From: Gaiella sp.
Lineage (GTDB): Bacteria; Actinomycetota; Thermoleophilia; Gaiellales; Gaiellaceae
NCBI GenBank assembly: GCA_027493885.1
Contig: JAOSJZ010000001.1
Coordinates: 1,364,001-1,428,000 of the forward strand
DNA: 64,000 bases
Reading direction: 5' to 3'
Positions 23,183 through 31,879 of this stretch are shown piece by piece. The stretch's first letter is position 1, and every line of letters begins with the position of its first letter. A program made the translations under genes and the position numbers. Below the pieces are notes generated by a model. The model was not told the DNA's origin, ran no database searches, and saw nothing but the letters and a program-made list of their open reading frames with translations.

Positions 23183-24475
23183 CTACCGGACCTCCCGCAG
23201 TGCCCGCGCGGCTGTGATGACCGTTTCTTTCGCGGAAGCCTCGATCGTGACGTAGATGCCGCGCAGCCGGAGGATCCCGCGGCGTTCTGTCTGCAGGAGC
23301 ACCGTGCCGGGCGGCGGGACGTAGCCGCGCGGTCCGAACACGACGCCCGGGAAGAGCTCGGTGGTCTCGCTGAGCGAGAGATACGGCGCGCTGAAGTCGG
23401 GGATCCCGTCACGCGTCGACCCGTAGAAGAACCGCGCACCCCGCGTCTCGTGCTGCCAGAGACCGGTTGCCTGGTCGTAGCCGCTCGCGTAGCTCATCTG
23501 CTGAATCAGGGCGAGGGACAGCCCGGCGAACTCGTCGCCCAGCGAGACGGCGTGTCCTCCCAGCAGTGCGTTCGCCTCGCGCGCGGTGATGGTTCCTTCG
23601 GCGCCAATCCTGACCGCGGTCGGGGTCGGCTCCGGCCTGGGCGCCAGGTCGACGGCGCCGGTGGGTAGCGTCTCGAACGACAGCACGGCCGCACCGGTGT
23701 CGGGGCCAGGCTCTCCGTCGCGGGTTTCGCGGAGATAGACCGGGATGCCGCTGTCGCGTGCGACGGCCACCTCCTGCGCCCAGAGATGGTCGCGCTGGTC
23801 GGCGACGTCGGGCAGCGACTGTGCGTCGATCTGCAGCCAGGTCACGGGCGTCCCTTCGAGCGTTCCCTCGCCGACGGCCGTCGCGGTGCCACTCTGCAAC
23901 GCGCTTCGATAGCGCGTGAGAAAGCCTCGGAGGAACGCGTCCTCGTGCGTCGCGAGCCTGTCGGGTGTGCGCACGACGTCGGACTGGACCGCGCCGCCGA
24001 ACGTCGAGCGCTCACGCAGGCCGCGCTGCGGCTCGTACCAGATCTCCCGCTCGGCGTGAATGGTCGTGGTCGTGCCGCTCGCGAGGTCGACCAGCTCGCC
24101 GGCGGCCTCATCCTGGAGCACCAGGTGGAGCACCGGGCCGCCGGCGAGGGCGGCGCGGGCACGATCGAGGATCGACGTCTGATCCGTCCCCGACCACAGG
24201 AGCACTGCAGCTGCGACGGCGGCCGCGGCAACGGCGAGAGACAGCACCCGCACCTGCACCGAACGTGGCCGAACGCGCGACACGCGGGCGCGGCGAGGCC
24301 GAATCGGATCGGGACCGTTCGTGTGCGCACGGTCGGTTCCCTGCACGGCGTCGTAGAGCGCGACCCGCTTCACGCCCGCACGGTCGAGCACGTTGTCCCA
24401 GCTCTTGTGCGGCTCGCTCGCCGGCTCCGGAAACGCCTCCCAGAGGAGCGTATGGGCGTCACGTTCCGGCGTCAT
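23183..24475 (-). CDS. Sigma-coupled single-pass membrane protein 3 (type B)
   Basis: This 430-residue protein starts at the ATG overlapping sigma 3 as ATGA. A cytoplasmic region of about 70 residues begins MTPERDAHTLLWEAFPEPAS. It is followed by one membrane helix (VLSLAVAAAAVAAAVLLWSG) and an exported domain beginning SILDRARAALAGGPVLHLVL. That domain and the ending GIYVTIEASAKETVITAARA are clearly shared with membrane protein 4 (26951-28285), so the two are paralogues. The layout resembles RseB-like sensor domains fused to an anti-sigma tail, but this is only an inference. No zinc anti-sigma motif is present. Confidence 0.7.
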   Translation of the reverse strand: MTPERDAHTLLWEAFPEPASEPHKSWDNVLDRAGVKRVALYDAVQGTDRAHTNGPDPIRPRRARVSRVRPRSVQVRVLSLAVAAAAVAAAVLLWSGTDQTSILDRARAALAGGPVLHLVLQDEAAGELVDLASGTTTTIHAEREIWYEPQRGLRERSTFGGAVQSDVVRTPDRLATHEDAFLRGFLTRYRSALQSGTATAVGEGTLEGTPVTWLQIDAQSLPDVADQRDHLWAQEVAVARDSGIPVYLRETRDGEPGPDTGAAVLSFETLPTGAVDLAPRPEPTPTAVRIGAEGTITAREANALLGGHAVSLGDEFAGLSLALIQQMSYASGYDQATGLWQHETRGARFFYGSTRDGIPDFSAPYLSLSETTELFPGVVFGPRGYVPPPGTVLLQTERRGILRLRGIYVTIEASAKETVITAARALREVR

Positions 24476-24954
24476 AGCGCCACCTCCTCGTCGACCCGCA
24501 GCCGAAGCGACGCATGCGCAGCATTCAACGTCGCCCCGACCGTGCCGGGGCTGATATCGAGCGCCGCCGCGATCGCCTGGTAGTCGAGATCCGCGTAGTA
24601 GCGAAGAAAGAGCACCAGCCGCTGCCCTCGGGCAGCCGGCCCATGAGCGACCGCAGGTGGCTCGCATGCATGTCTCGATCGGCGGCAGGCGCGTGCGGCG
24701 AACCAGTCATCACCTCGACGCCGAGACGGCCGTTTGCGACACGCCGAGCATGCGTCCGTGCCGAATTGACAACCAACTGCCACAACCACGCCTCGAGCTG
24801 ACACTCACCACGGAACCCATGCCGGTACCGGACAGCACTCGCGAACGCCTCCTGCACCGCATCGGCGCCCGACTCGACGTCGCGTGTTATCGCGCTGGCG
24901 ACGTGCAGGAAGCGGGTGGAACTGCTCGCGGTAGACGAGCTCGATCGCTTCCAA
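24472..24954 (-). CDS. ECF-type RNA polymerase sigma factor 3, two frameshifts
   Basis: Three frame segments together make one ECF sigma of about 160 residues closely resembling sigma 2. Starting at the TTG at 24954 it reads EAIELVYREQFH, then shifts near 24914-24916 into RFLHVASAITRDVESGADAV. It runs through LEAWLWQLVVNSARTHARR, and shifts again at 24625-24627 into QRLVLFLRYYADLDYQAIAA. One base must be removed at the first site and one added at the second. Both are G/C runs of three. Either this is a decaying sigma gene or the consensus is wrong here. The partner gene downstream is intact. Confidence 0.6.
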
Positions 24955-25190
24955 GCACGCTGGTTGATCGCTTCTCGTGCTCTATCGAGTTCCACCGGAC
25001 GCGGATTCTTTAGAGCATCTTCGTCAAGGGGCCGCCGCCACGGAGGAGATGCCGAACGGAACGGCGGGTTAGAGATCCGGGCCGGGCTGCCCGCCGGCGC
25101 CGTGCTCGCGCTCGCCGTCGGCGAGTCGTCGTCGGAGCTCGAAGCGGCCCCCGTTCATCCGAACGACCGGTCTTGACTGTTATACTCCGT

Positions 25191-25457
25191 ATGACCATGA
25201 CACAGAAGCGAGCGTCAAGGGTGCTCGCCGTCTCTGTTCCGCCGGCTGCTGCCGAGGAATTTGACCGTTTGGCCGAGGCGGAGGGACGGAACAAGAGCGA
25301 GCTGTTTCGAGAGATGCTGCGCGTCTACCGTGGTTACCGCGAGACTCGGACGTTCGAGTCGTTGCAGCGCTACGGCGCAGCTCGGGCACGCAGCCTGGGG
25401 ATTCGCGACGAGTACGACGTGGAGCGGTTGATCGACGAGTTCCGCCGCGGCGGGTGA
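25191..25457 (+). CDS. Ribbon-helix-helix antitoxin
   Basis: This protein of about 88 residues has a CopG/RHH DNA-binding fold: SRVLAVSVPPAAAEEFDRLA then EGRNKSELFREMLRVYRGYR. The C-terminal ESLQRYGAARARSLGIRDEY is likely the toxin-binding part. A TATACT -10 element at 25181-25186 lies only four bases before the ATG at 25191, and another ATG follows at 25197, suggesting a leaderless message. The stop overlaps the toxin start as GTGA. It probably represses its own promoter. Confidence 0.82.
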   Translation: MTMTQKRASRVLAVSVPPAAAEEFDRLAEAEGRNKSELFREMLRVYRGYRETRTFESLQRYGAARARSLGIRDEYDVERLIDEFRRGG

Positions 25458-25852
25458 GGGTTGTCGCCGACACCAACGTGCTGGTGTCGGCCCTGATCTT
25501 CCCCGGCGGGGCGCCGGAGTCGGTCTACCGGCTCGCGCTCGAAGGCCGGATCGAGCTTGTCACCTCGAGGCCGCTGCTCGCAGAGCTCGGGCGCGTCCTG
25601 ACGGCGAAGTTCGGCTGGGGCGCGGAGAGGACGGAGGAGGCGGTGGCCGAGGTGATCCGCCTGGTCGAGCTGGTCGAGCCGCGACAACCGGTCGCCGAGA
25701 TCGAGGCCGACCCGGCCGACGACCGCGTCCTCGAGGCCGCCGAGGAAGGCCATGCGAACGCGATCGTCTCCGGAGACCGTCACCTGCTCGCATTGGGGTC
25801 ATGGCGAGGAATCAGGATCGAGTCGCCCGCCTCTTTTCTCGCAACGCTCTGA
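25454..25852 (+). CDS. PIN-domain toxin (VapC-like ribonuclease)
   Basis: This 132-residue PIN-domain protein is likely a site-specific RNase held in check by the upstream antitoxin. Metal-binding acidic residues are visible: D in VVADTNVLVSALIFPGG, E in RPLLAELGRVL, D in DPADDRVLEAA, and D in IVSGDRHLLALGSWRGI. This pattern matches the COG1569 PIN group. It is the second gene of a compact toxin-antitoxin pair sitting between the two arms of the sigma-factor array. Confidence 0.85.
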   Translation: MRVVADTNVLVSALIFPGGAPESVYRLALEGRIELVTSRPLLAELGRVLTAKFGWGAERTEEAVAEVIRLVELVEPRQPVAEIEADPADDRVLEAAEEGHANAIVSGDRHLLALGSWRGIRIESPASFLATL

Positions 25853-26078
25853 ACCCACGCCGCGCTCCAGGCGCGAAGAACGTCAGGAGGGCGGTCGAGT
25901 CGCGCAACCACGTCCTCGCCCAGGGCTTCTGACGAGCTCGTCGCCAAACGACTACTTCGGCGTCGCCTTCCGGCAAATGTATGGAACTCCGCTCCGGGTG
26001 CCGCTCGCGACGCGGCCGTCGCGGCCGCTTATGAACCGCCTTTGGAACCGTCGAGGCCGGTTCGGGTAAGAGGCAGGT

Positions 26079-26332
26079 GTGAGGGCAGAGTCGTTCGAGG
26101 AACTCTTCGAGCTCCATTTCGACGCGATCTACGGCTACCTCGCGCGTCGCGTGGGGCCGGATCTCGCCGGCGACCTCGTGCGCGTCTCCTCCGAGGGGGT
26201 GGCAATCACAGCTTCTGGGGCTACGACGCGGAGCGCTCGACGGCGCTCCCTCGTCACCGCGAGATCGACTTCCGGCTCGCACGCAAGATCTGTGCGGACC
26301 TCGGCATTCCGCCGCCGACGGGCGCTCGCTGA
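26079..26332 (+). pseudogene. Sigma-factor N-terminus joined to a HicA-like C-terminus
   Basis: From the GTG at 26079 the sequence reads VRAESFEELFELHFDAIYGY and LARRVGPDLAGDLV, the start of an ECF sigma region 2. Near 26185 this homology stops. A second frame then gives GGNHSFWGYDAERSTALPRH and REIDFRLARKICADLGIPPP to the stop at 26332, which resembles the end of a HicA-type mRNA interferase, including the GxH active-site context. Both parts lack the rest of their genes, so this looks like a deletion scar. A GGAACC motif at 26044 may be the old ECF-type promoter. Confidence 0.45.
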
Positions 26333-26456
26333 GAGCTACGGGCCTCTCAGCGCGGCGGCATCGGTCCGCGCGCCCGACTCCCACAGGAGGGCTCCTCCGT
26401 CCACGGCACTCGACGCCCAGCGTTACCTTTTTCGCCGCGGGGCGATAGACGTGGTA

Positions 26457-26954
26457 GTGGCCGATCGCGCAGAGGAGGCATTTCGCCGCCACTATGGCCA
26501 GGTCTATCGCTATCTCCGTCGCCGGCTCCCCTCCGATCACGAGGCCGAGGAGCTCGCGCAGATGGTGTTCGTCGACGCGGCACGGAGGCTGGACGCCGCC
26601 ACCTCGCAGGACGTGCCCGTGCTCGCCTGGCTGTACACGGTCGCGCAGCGGCGGCTGGCCGACCACGCGCGGCAGCTCGCCCGCCGGCAGACGCTCGCGG
26701 AGCTGGAGGCGGACCGGGTGCGCGTCGTGGCCGAGCACGAGTACGGCCCGGGCGTGGCGGAGCCGCTGCGGCGCGCGCTCGAGCGGCTGCCGGCCGCGCA
26801 GCGGAGGGTCGTCGTGCTGAAGCAGCTGCGCGGCCTCTCCTTCGCTGCGATCGCCGCGGAGGTCGGCGCCAGCGAGGCTGCGTGCAAGATGCGCTTCGCG
26901 CGCGGCCTCGAGACCGTCCGCGCCGAGCTCGAGCGGGAAGGGCTCGCGCCGTGA
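26457..26954 (+). CDS. ECF-type RNA polymerase sigma factor 4
   Basis: From the GTG at 26457 the protein is 165 residues. Region 2 is FRRHYGQVYRYLRRRLPSDH and EAEELAQMVFVDAARRLD, followed by VLAWLYTVAQRRLADHARQL. Region 4 is LPAAQRRVVVLKQLRGLSFA and SEAACKMRFARGLETVRAEL. It is not closely related to sigma 2, 3 and 5 although its partner is a type B membrane protein. It overlaps that partner as GTGA. GTG at 26451 is an alternative start. Confidence 0.88.
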   Translation: MADRAEEAFRRHYGQVYRYLRRRLPSDHEAEELAQMVFVDAARRLDAATSQDVPVLAWLYTVAQRRLADHARQLARRQTLAELEADRVRVVAEHEYGPGVAEPLRRALERLPAAQRRVVVLKQLRGLSFAAIAAEVGASEAACKMRFARGLETVRAELEREGLAP

Positions 26955-28285
26955 GCGCCGTCGTCCCACCCGTCCGTCTCGACGCGGAGGTGGTCGAGCT
27001 GCTGCGCGACTCGCCCGAGCTGCTGGCGATCGCCGACGCCATCGCCGCGACGCAGGTCGAGCCGGCAGCCGCCCGCCAGCCGCGGCGGCGCACGATGCGG
27101 CTCGCCGCGATCGCCGCGATACTCGGTCTCGCCGTGGCGCTGGCGCTCGCCTCGCCGTGGAGCGGGAGCGGCGGTCTCGTCGACCGCGCGCTGGCGGCGA
27201 TCGGCGCCGGCGAGGTGATCCACGTCGTCCAGCGGGCGGAGGTCTCGGACAGCTCGGTCGTCGACCTGCGCACCGGCACCGAATCCCCGCTCGTGCGAAC
27301 CACGGAGCTCTGGTTCGACGGCGAGCGCGGCCTGCTGCGCTCGGTGCAGCGGATCGGGGGAACCGTCACCCAGGAGGTGCTCGAGACGCCGGAGGGCTCC
27401 TGGACGGAGGCAGGCCGCGTCTACACGTGCGCGTGGATCGCGGCGCATCCGGTCGAGGCGACGAAGGCCCGCGTCAGCTGCAACCCCTCGGGCGAGAACG
27501 GGACGACCCCGCGGCACGTGCCCGAGCCACGACCCGCGCTCGACCCCGCCCTGGCGGGCTTCGTGACCGGGTATCGCGACGCCCTCGCGAGCGGGGAGGC
27601 GACCCGCGACGGATCGGGCACGGTCGACGGACGGGCCGTCGAATGGCTGCGCTTCACGCTTCCGGCCATGGGGGGCGGTTCACCCACCGTGGAGCGCGTC
27701 GCCGTCGACGCCGCCACCTACGAGCCGGTGCAGGTCGAGACGCTCTCCGGCGGACAGCTTGTCAGCCGAGCGCAGGTTTCGACCGCCGAGACACTCGACC
27801 GCGCCGATGTCTCGTTCGCCCGGCCGCGGCTCGTCCCGCCCGGGCAGGAGCAGGTCGTCAACCGGGTCGTCGACGAGGCCGTCGTCTCGCTCGACCAGGC
27901 CCGCGCGGCCCTCGGCGGGAAGCTCGTCGGCGGCGACTCGCTCGCGGGCCAGCCGCTTCGGGAGGTCAGCCTGAAGACGGTCGCAGTGGGCTACGGCGAG
28001 GATTCCGGTCGCAAGCCAAGGCGCGTACCGACCGTCGAGCTCTCCTACGGCAGTGCGGCGGGTAACGGTGACCTGACCGTCCAGGAGGCCCTCGAGCCGC
28101 TGATGCTCTACCGCTTCGCGCTCTACGGCCAGGAGCTGCCCGCAGGGTCGCTCGGGCTGACGCGCTTCGGCCAGGGCTACCTCGGCAAGATGCGGGTCCG
28201 CGACCTCTACGTATCGATCGAGGGTCCGCACAAGGCGCGCGTGATCGACGCCGCGCGCGCTCTCGCAACAGAAGCGACGCCGTGA
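26951..28285 (+). CDS. Sigma-coupled single-pass membrane protein 4 (type B)
   Basis: This is a 444-residue paralogue of membrane protein 3. The cytoplasmic N-terminus of about 45 residues includes VVELLRDSPELLAIADAIAA. A membrane helix (LAAIAAILGLAVALALASPW) follows near residue 55. The exported domain begins LVDRALAAIGAGEVIHVVQR, contains ELWFDGERGLLRSVQRIGG, and ends DLYVSIEGPHKARVIDAARA. It likely restrains sigma 4 until an outside signal is sensed; this is inferred from gene coupling only. It overlaps the next gene as GTGA. Confidence 0.7.
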   Translation: MSAVVPPVRLDAEVVELLRDSPELLAIADAIAATQVEPAAARQPRRRTMRLAAIAAILGLAVALALASPWSGSGGLVDRALAAIGAGEVIHVVQRAEVSDSSVVDLRTGTESPLVRTTELWFDGERGLLRSVQRIGGTVTQEVLETPEGSWTEAGRVYTCAWIAAHPVEATKARVSCNPSGENGTTPRHVPEPRPALDPALAGFVTGYRDALASGEATRDGSGTVDGRAVEWLRFTLPAMGGGSPTVERVAVDAATYEPVQVETLSGGQLVSRAQVSTAETLDRADVSFARPRLVPPGQEQVVNRVVDEAVVSLDQARAALGGKLVGGDSLAGQPLREVSLKTVAVGYGEDSGRKPRRVPTVELSYGSAAGNGDLTVQEALEPLMLYRFALYGQELPAGSLGLTRFGQGYLGKMRVRDLYVSIEGPHKARVIDAARALATEATP

Positions 28286-30051
28286 GAACCCGACGGCTCG
28301 CCCTCTCGGTGCTCGCGACGGCTGCGCTCGCCGCCGGCCTGCTCGTCGCGAGCGGCACCGGCTCGACGACACGTACCTGGAGCTGGGACGGCGGAGTGCC
28401 CGGCGACCGAATCGCGGGTGCGGCCGGGCACGACAGCCTGCGGCTGCTCGCGGCCGGCGGCGACTTCGTCCTCGTCGCGGGCGACGAGGACGGCACGCTC
28501 GCAATCGGCGCCGGGACCGAGGACGACGTCTCGCTGCGCCCGCTCGCCGCCCTTGCCGGAGACGATCCGCTTGTCGCGTTCGCGGCCGCATCGCCCGACG
28601 GCGGGCCGCAACGGGTTGTCGGCGTCGCGCGCAGCGACGTGGATCAGGTCGAGGCGGTGCTCCGCGACGGCACGACCCGCGAGCTGCCGCTCAACGAGTG
28701 GCGGGCGTTCTCGTACACCGCGCCTACGACGACCGAGGCGGCAGTCGGGCTCGTCGCCCGCTCGGGTAACACCGAGGTGGGCGTCGTGCGGGTTCCCCAG
28801 ACGACCGCCGTCACCGCCAGATCGCCGCCGCCAACCGCGTACACGATCTCGAATCGCGGCCGACTCGTCCCGCTGCGTGCGCCGCGGTCGAGCGTCATCT
28901 TCGCCAGCCAGCCGTACCGGCTTTACCTACTCGCGACCCGGAACGGCCGCGCCTTCTACCGCGTCCAGGTGACGCCCCGCTTCACGTGCTGGGCGGCCGG
29001 GAAGGCGTCCCGCATCGGTGAGATCGGAACTCTCGCCTGCCCGAATCTCGTCGGCGCCTACCCACTCCAGTTCGAGGACACCGTGTATCGAGGAGTCGCA
29101 CCGCCCGGACTGGCAAGCTCTCACGGTGCTCGGCTGCGGTTCGCACTCGTCCGCGCCGGCGGAATCGCCGTCGACCAGGCAGCGAGAATGGCCCTCGTCG
29201 ACGCGATGGGCAAGCGTCTCGCGACGACACCGATAGTCGACAACGTCTTTTCGTTCGCCAGCACGTACCCGAAGGTCATGGTCCACCTCGTTGCGCTCGA
29301 CGGGCAGGGGAACCCGCTTCGCCCACGACTCCAGGTCGCAGAGCACCAGACGTCCCCCGCAGGGCTCTTCGGCCCCAGGGCGATCCGTGTGAAGGCCTCG
29401 AGGCTGGGCGCCGTGGCGCAGCGAGGCGCGTCCGACGGCGTGACCGTGTCGGTCGGGAGCAACGCGACCGTCGTCGTCTCCGGTCAGCCCAGCTCGGACG
29501 CGGCGCGCCGCGCGCTCGAGCGGAGCAAGGTCGGCTTCCGCTGCTTCGTGATCACCGGGCAGAACGTGCGCAAGACGAAATCTGCCGCGGTCACCGCGAC
29601 ATGGCGACCGCCTGTCGCATTCATGGTGCTGGGTTTCCGGGCGCCGTTCGACGGTTGCGACGTCCAGGGCACGCACGGGCACCGCTGGCGCGACGGACGC
29701 GGCACCCACAGCCTCGTCGAGGTGCCGCTTAGCACCCGTGGCCGCGTTTACTTCGAGGACCGAGCGGCTGCCCGCGACCTCGCGCTCTTCGTCCGCTCGC
29801 GCAAGACCAAGGAGATTCGCAAGCTCACCGGCGCACGGCTCGTCACCGAGTTGCGCCGCGCCTACGGGACCAGCGTCGCCGTGCTACCCACCCGCACCGC
29901 GACCGCGCCGGCCGGCGTCGTCGGTGTCCACGTCGACGGCACGCGCACCGTCGTCAGCGAGCGGAGCACCACGGGGAACCGGCTCTTCGTCGTGCTCGAG
30001 CGCGGCAAGATCGTCGACCAGAACCTCCGCGGGCTCGCCCTCGTGTATTGA
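28282..30051 (+). CDS. Large secreted protein of unknown function
   Basis: This 589-residue protein has a clear signal peptide (RTRRLALSVLATAALAAGLL). The rest is exported and beta-rich, with many DG and VxVxG turns such as VVGVARSDVDQVEAVLRDGT. Five cysteines (CWAAGK, TLACPN, FRCFVI, DGCDVQ among them) could form disulfides. The family is not recognised. Its start overlaps membrane protein 4, so it is the third gene of the sigma 4 operon and may be the ligand, surface partner or main output of that system. Confidence 0.6.
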   Translation: MRTRRLALSVLATAALAAGLLVASGTGSTTRTWSWDGGVPGDRIAGAAGHDSLRLLAAGGDFVLVAGDEDGTLAIGAGTEDDVSLRPLAALAGDDPLVAFAAASPDGGPQRVVGVARSDVDQVEAVLRDGTTRELPLNEWRAFSYTAPTTTEAAVGLVARSGNTEVGVVRVPQTTAVTARSPPPTAYTISNRGRLVPLRAPRSSVIFASQPYRLYLLATRNGRAFYRVQVTPRFTCWAAGKASRIGEIGTLACPNLVGAYPLQFEDTVYRGVAPPGLASSHGARLRFALVRAGGIAVDQAARMALVDAMGKRLATTPIVDNVFSFASTYPKVMVHLVALDGQGNPLRPRLQVAEHQTSPAGLFGPRAIRVKASRLGAVAQRGASDGVTVSVGSNATVVVSGQPSSDAARRALERSKVGFRCFVITGQNVRKTKSAAVTATWRPPVAFMVLGFRAPFDGCDVQGTHGHRWRDGRGTHSLVEVPLSTRGRVYFEDRAAARDLALFVRSRKTKEIRKLTGARLVTELRRAYGTSVAVLPTRTATAPAGVVGVHVDGTRTVVSERSTTGNRLFVVLERGKIVDQNLRGLALVY

Positions 30052-30092
30052 GCCGCGGATAAAGGATTCGAGCCGGTTCAGACTCGTACTCG

Positions 30093-30572
30093 ATGATGGA
30101 CGAGCGCGCACGGGCACTCGAGGAGCTCTACCGGAGCCGGAGCACCGCGTTCCGGCGGGGCCTCGCCCCGATCGTCGGGCCCGAGCAGGCGCGCGACGTC
30201 GTCCAGGAGGCGTTCGCCCGCGCGCTGCGAGGGCGGCGAAAGTACCGCGGTGACGGCTCGCTCGAGGCCTGGGTGTGGCGGATCGCGTTCCGCGTCGCGC
30301 TCGGCTCCAGACGACAGGGTCGCGAGCTCGACCTCGACGCCGTCCCGGAGGTCGCCCATCTGCAGGACGAGCGCGATCCCGAGCTCGCGGCCGCGCTCCG
30401 CGCGCTGCCGCCGCGCCGGCGGCTGATCGTGTTCCTCCACTACTACGCTGACCTGCCGTATCGCGACATCGCCGGGATCTGCGGGATCTCGGAGGGAACC
30501 GTCGCCGCCTCACTCGCGCAGGCGCGGGCCGCATTGCTCGAGTCACTGGTCGAGAACGAGGTGAAGAGATGA
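30093..30572 (+). CDS. ECF-type RNA polymerase sigma factor 5
   Basis: This 159-residue ECF sigma is related to sigma 2 and 3. Region 2 reads LEELYRSRSTAFRRGLAPIV and DVVQEAFARALRGRRKYRG, then LEAWVWRIAFRVALGSRR. Region 4 is LPPRRRLIVFLHYYADLPYR and EGTVAASLAQARAALLESL. The ATG at 30093 is used; ATG at 30096 is equally possible. It starts 41 bases after the secreted-protein gene and overlaps its partner by four bases. Confidence 0.9.
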   Translation: MMDERARALEELYRSRSTAFRRGLAPIVGPEQARDVVQEAFARALRGRRKYRGDGSLEAWVWRIAFRVALGSRRQGRELDLDAVPEVAHLQDERDPELAAALRALPPRRRLIVFLHYYADLPYRDIAGICGISEGTVAASLAQARAALLESLVENEVKR

Positions 30573-31811
30573 ACGAGGACGTGCTGCTCGCCGAGCGGCT
30601 CTCGCTGCTGGTGGACACGCCCGATGCGGGCGACTGGGGAGACGTCACCCGCCGCGTGCGGCACGCACGCCGCCAGCGGATGCTGACGACGACGGCAATC
30701 GTCGCGGCCGCGCTCGTCGTCGCCGTCCCCGCCGCCTTCGGCCTGCATCGCGTCGTGGTCGACTTCTTCTCGGCCGAGCCGGCGCCGGAGCGCGTCCAGC
30801 TCGACTTCGCGCGACTCGGCCTGGGGGCGCCGAAGGGGGATGGCGCCCGGCGTGATCGCCGGACAGACCCGGAAGGTTCCCGTACGCTCGGCCGACGGCA
30901 GCGAGACGTACGTGTGGGTGGCACCGACCCGACGCGGCGGCTTCTGCCTCACGTGGGCGAACGGGACCGGCGGCTGCCACGCCCGCACGGGCGGCGGCGT
31001 CGGCGCGACCTTCTCCGGATCGGGGGACGAGAACGGCGTCACCATCAGCCAGGTCACCGGGGCGACAACCCGAGACGACGCGGAGCGACTCGAGCTGCGC
31101 TTCGCCGACGGCACGACGCTGGAGCTCCCGCTCACGTGGGTGTCTCCACCGATCGACGCCGGCTTCTACGCGTACCAGATCCCGGCAGGAAGCCGGCCAC
31201 AGGAGCTCCTCCTCTACGCCGCGAACGGCGACGTGGTCGCGCGCGAGTCGTTCCCGAACCCGGAGCAGCTCACCGCCTTCGACCCGGCCACCGGGCTGCC
31301 CAAGGCGGTCGTCTACGCGGAGCGGCGCGAGGTGCTCACGATCGAGACCGAAGGCGGCCGCCGGATCACGCTCTTCTCGGCGCCCTCACGGCTCCACACG
31401 CGCGGCTGGGACGGCCGCTGCTTCTGGCTGTCGGCGCGCGGAGGCCCCGTCGACCGGGCCTTCTACGGGTGCGGCAACCCCGTCCCCGGGGCACCGCCGC
31501 TCGCCGCCGGGATCCACGGTGGCGGCAGGCCGGTGCTCTTCGCGGGCGCGGTCGGCGAGCACGTCGCCTCGGTCGAGCTGCGATTCCAGGACGGAGACGT
31601 GATCGAGCTCCCCGCCGTCGAGGGCCACGTCCTCGGCGAGATCCCCGCACGTCACTACGCGCCCGGACTGCGCCTGACGCTCGCGATCGCGCTTGACGCC
31701 GCCGGCGCCGAGGTCGGACGAAAGAGCTTCGACCTGACCACGCGCGGAACCTATCCCTGCGCACCCGCGGACGAGGTCGATCTCGGGCTGGGCGTGACCA
31801 CCTGCCCGTGA
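30569..31811 (+). CDS. Sigma-coupled single-pass membrane protein 5 (type A), frameshifted
   Basis: The ATG at 30569 overlaps sigma 5 as ATGA. The N-terminus (DTPDAGDWGDVTRRVRHARR) and membrane helix (MLTTTAIVAAALVVAVPAAF) match membrane protein 2. At the five-G run 30835-30839 the frame breaks after GAPKG; removing one G continues as MAPGVIAGQTRKVPVRSADG to the stop at 31811. The restored length is 413 residues. The exported part has repeated VELRFxDG-type strands and paired cysteines (CLTWANGTGGC, CFWLSARGG, CGNP). It is inferred to regulate sigma 5. Confidence 0.65.
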
Positions 31812-31813
31812 GG

Positions 31814-31842
31814 GAGCGGGCGCCTGTGGGGGGCGCCCGCTC
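31814..31842 (+). terminator. Hairpin after the sigma 5 operon
   Basis: GAGCGGGCGCC and GGCGCCCGCTC form a perfect 11-base stem with a seven-base loop, three bases past the stop codon. No T-run follows. Confidence 0.65.
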
Positions 31843-31851
31843 CACGTCCTG

Positions 31852-31879
31852 GCACTTCGCGACGTCAGTCGCGAAGTGC
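31852..31879 (-). terminator. Hairpin containing the aldehyde dehydrogenase stop codon
   Basis: GCACTTCGCGAC and GTCGCGAAGTGC form a 12-base stem with loop GTCA. The outer nine bases match the hairpins at 2783 and 6617. The last four codons and stop of the dehydrogenase gene lie inside it. Confidence 0.6.

Noticed and set aside
25853..26078. Small open frames between the PIN toxin and the sigma scar
   Set aside because: They have no ribosome binding site, no recognisable motif and poor codon pattern; only a GGAACC-type promoter motif at 26044 is worth noting.
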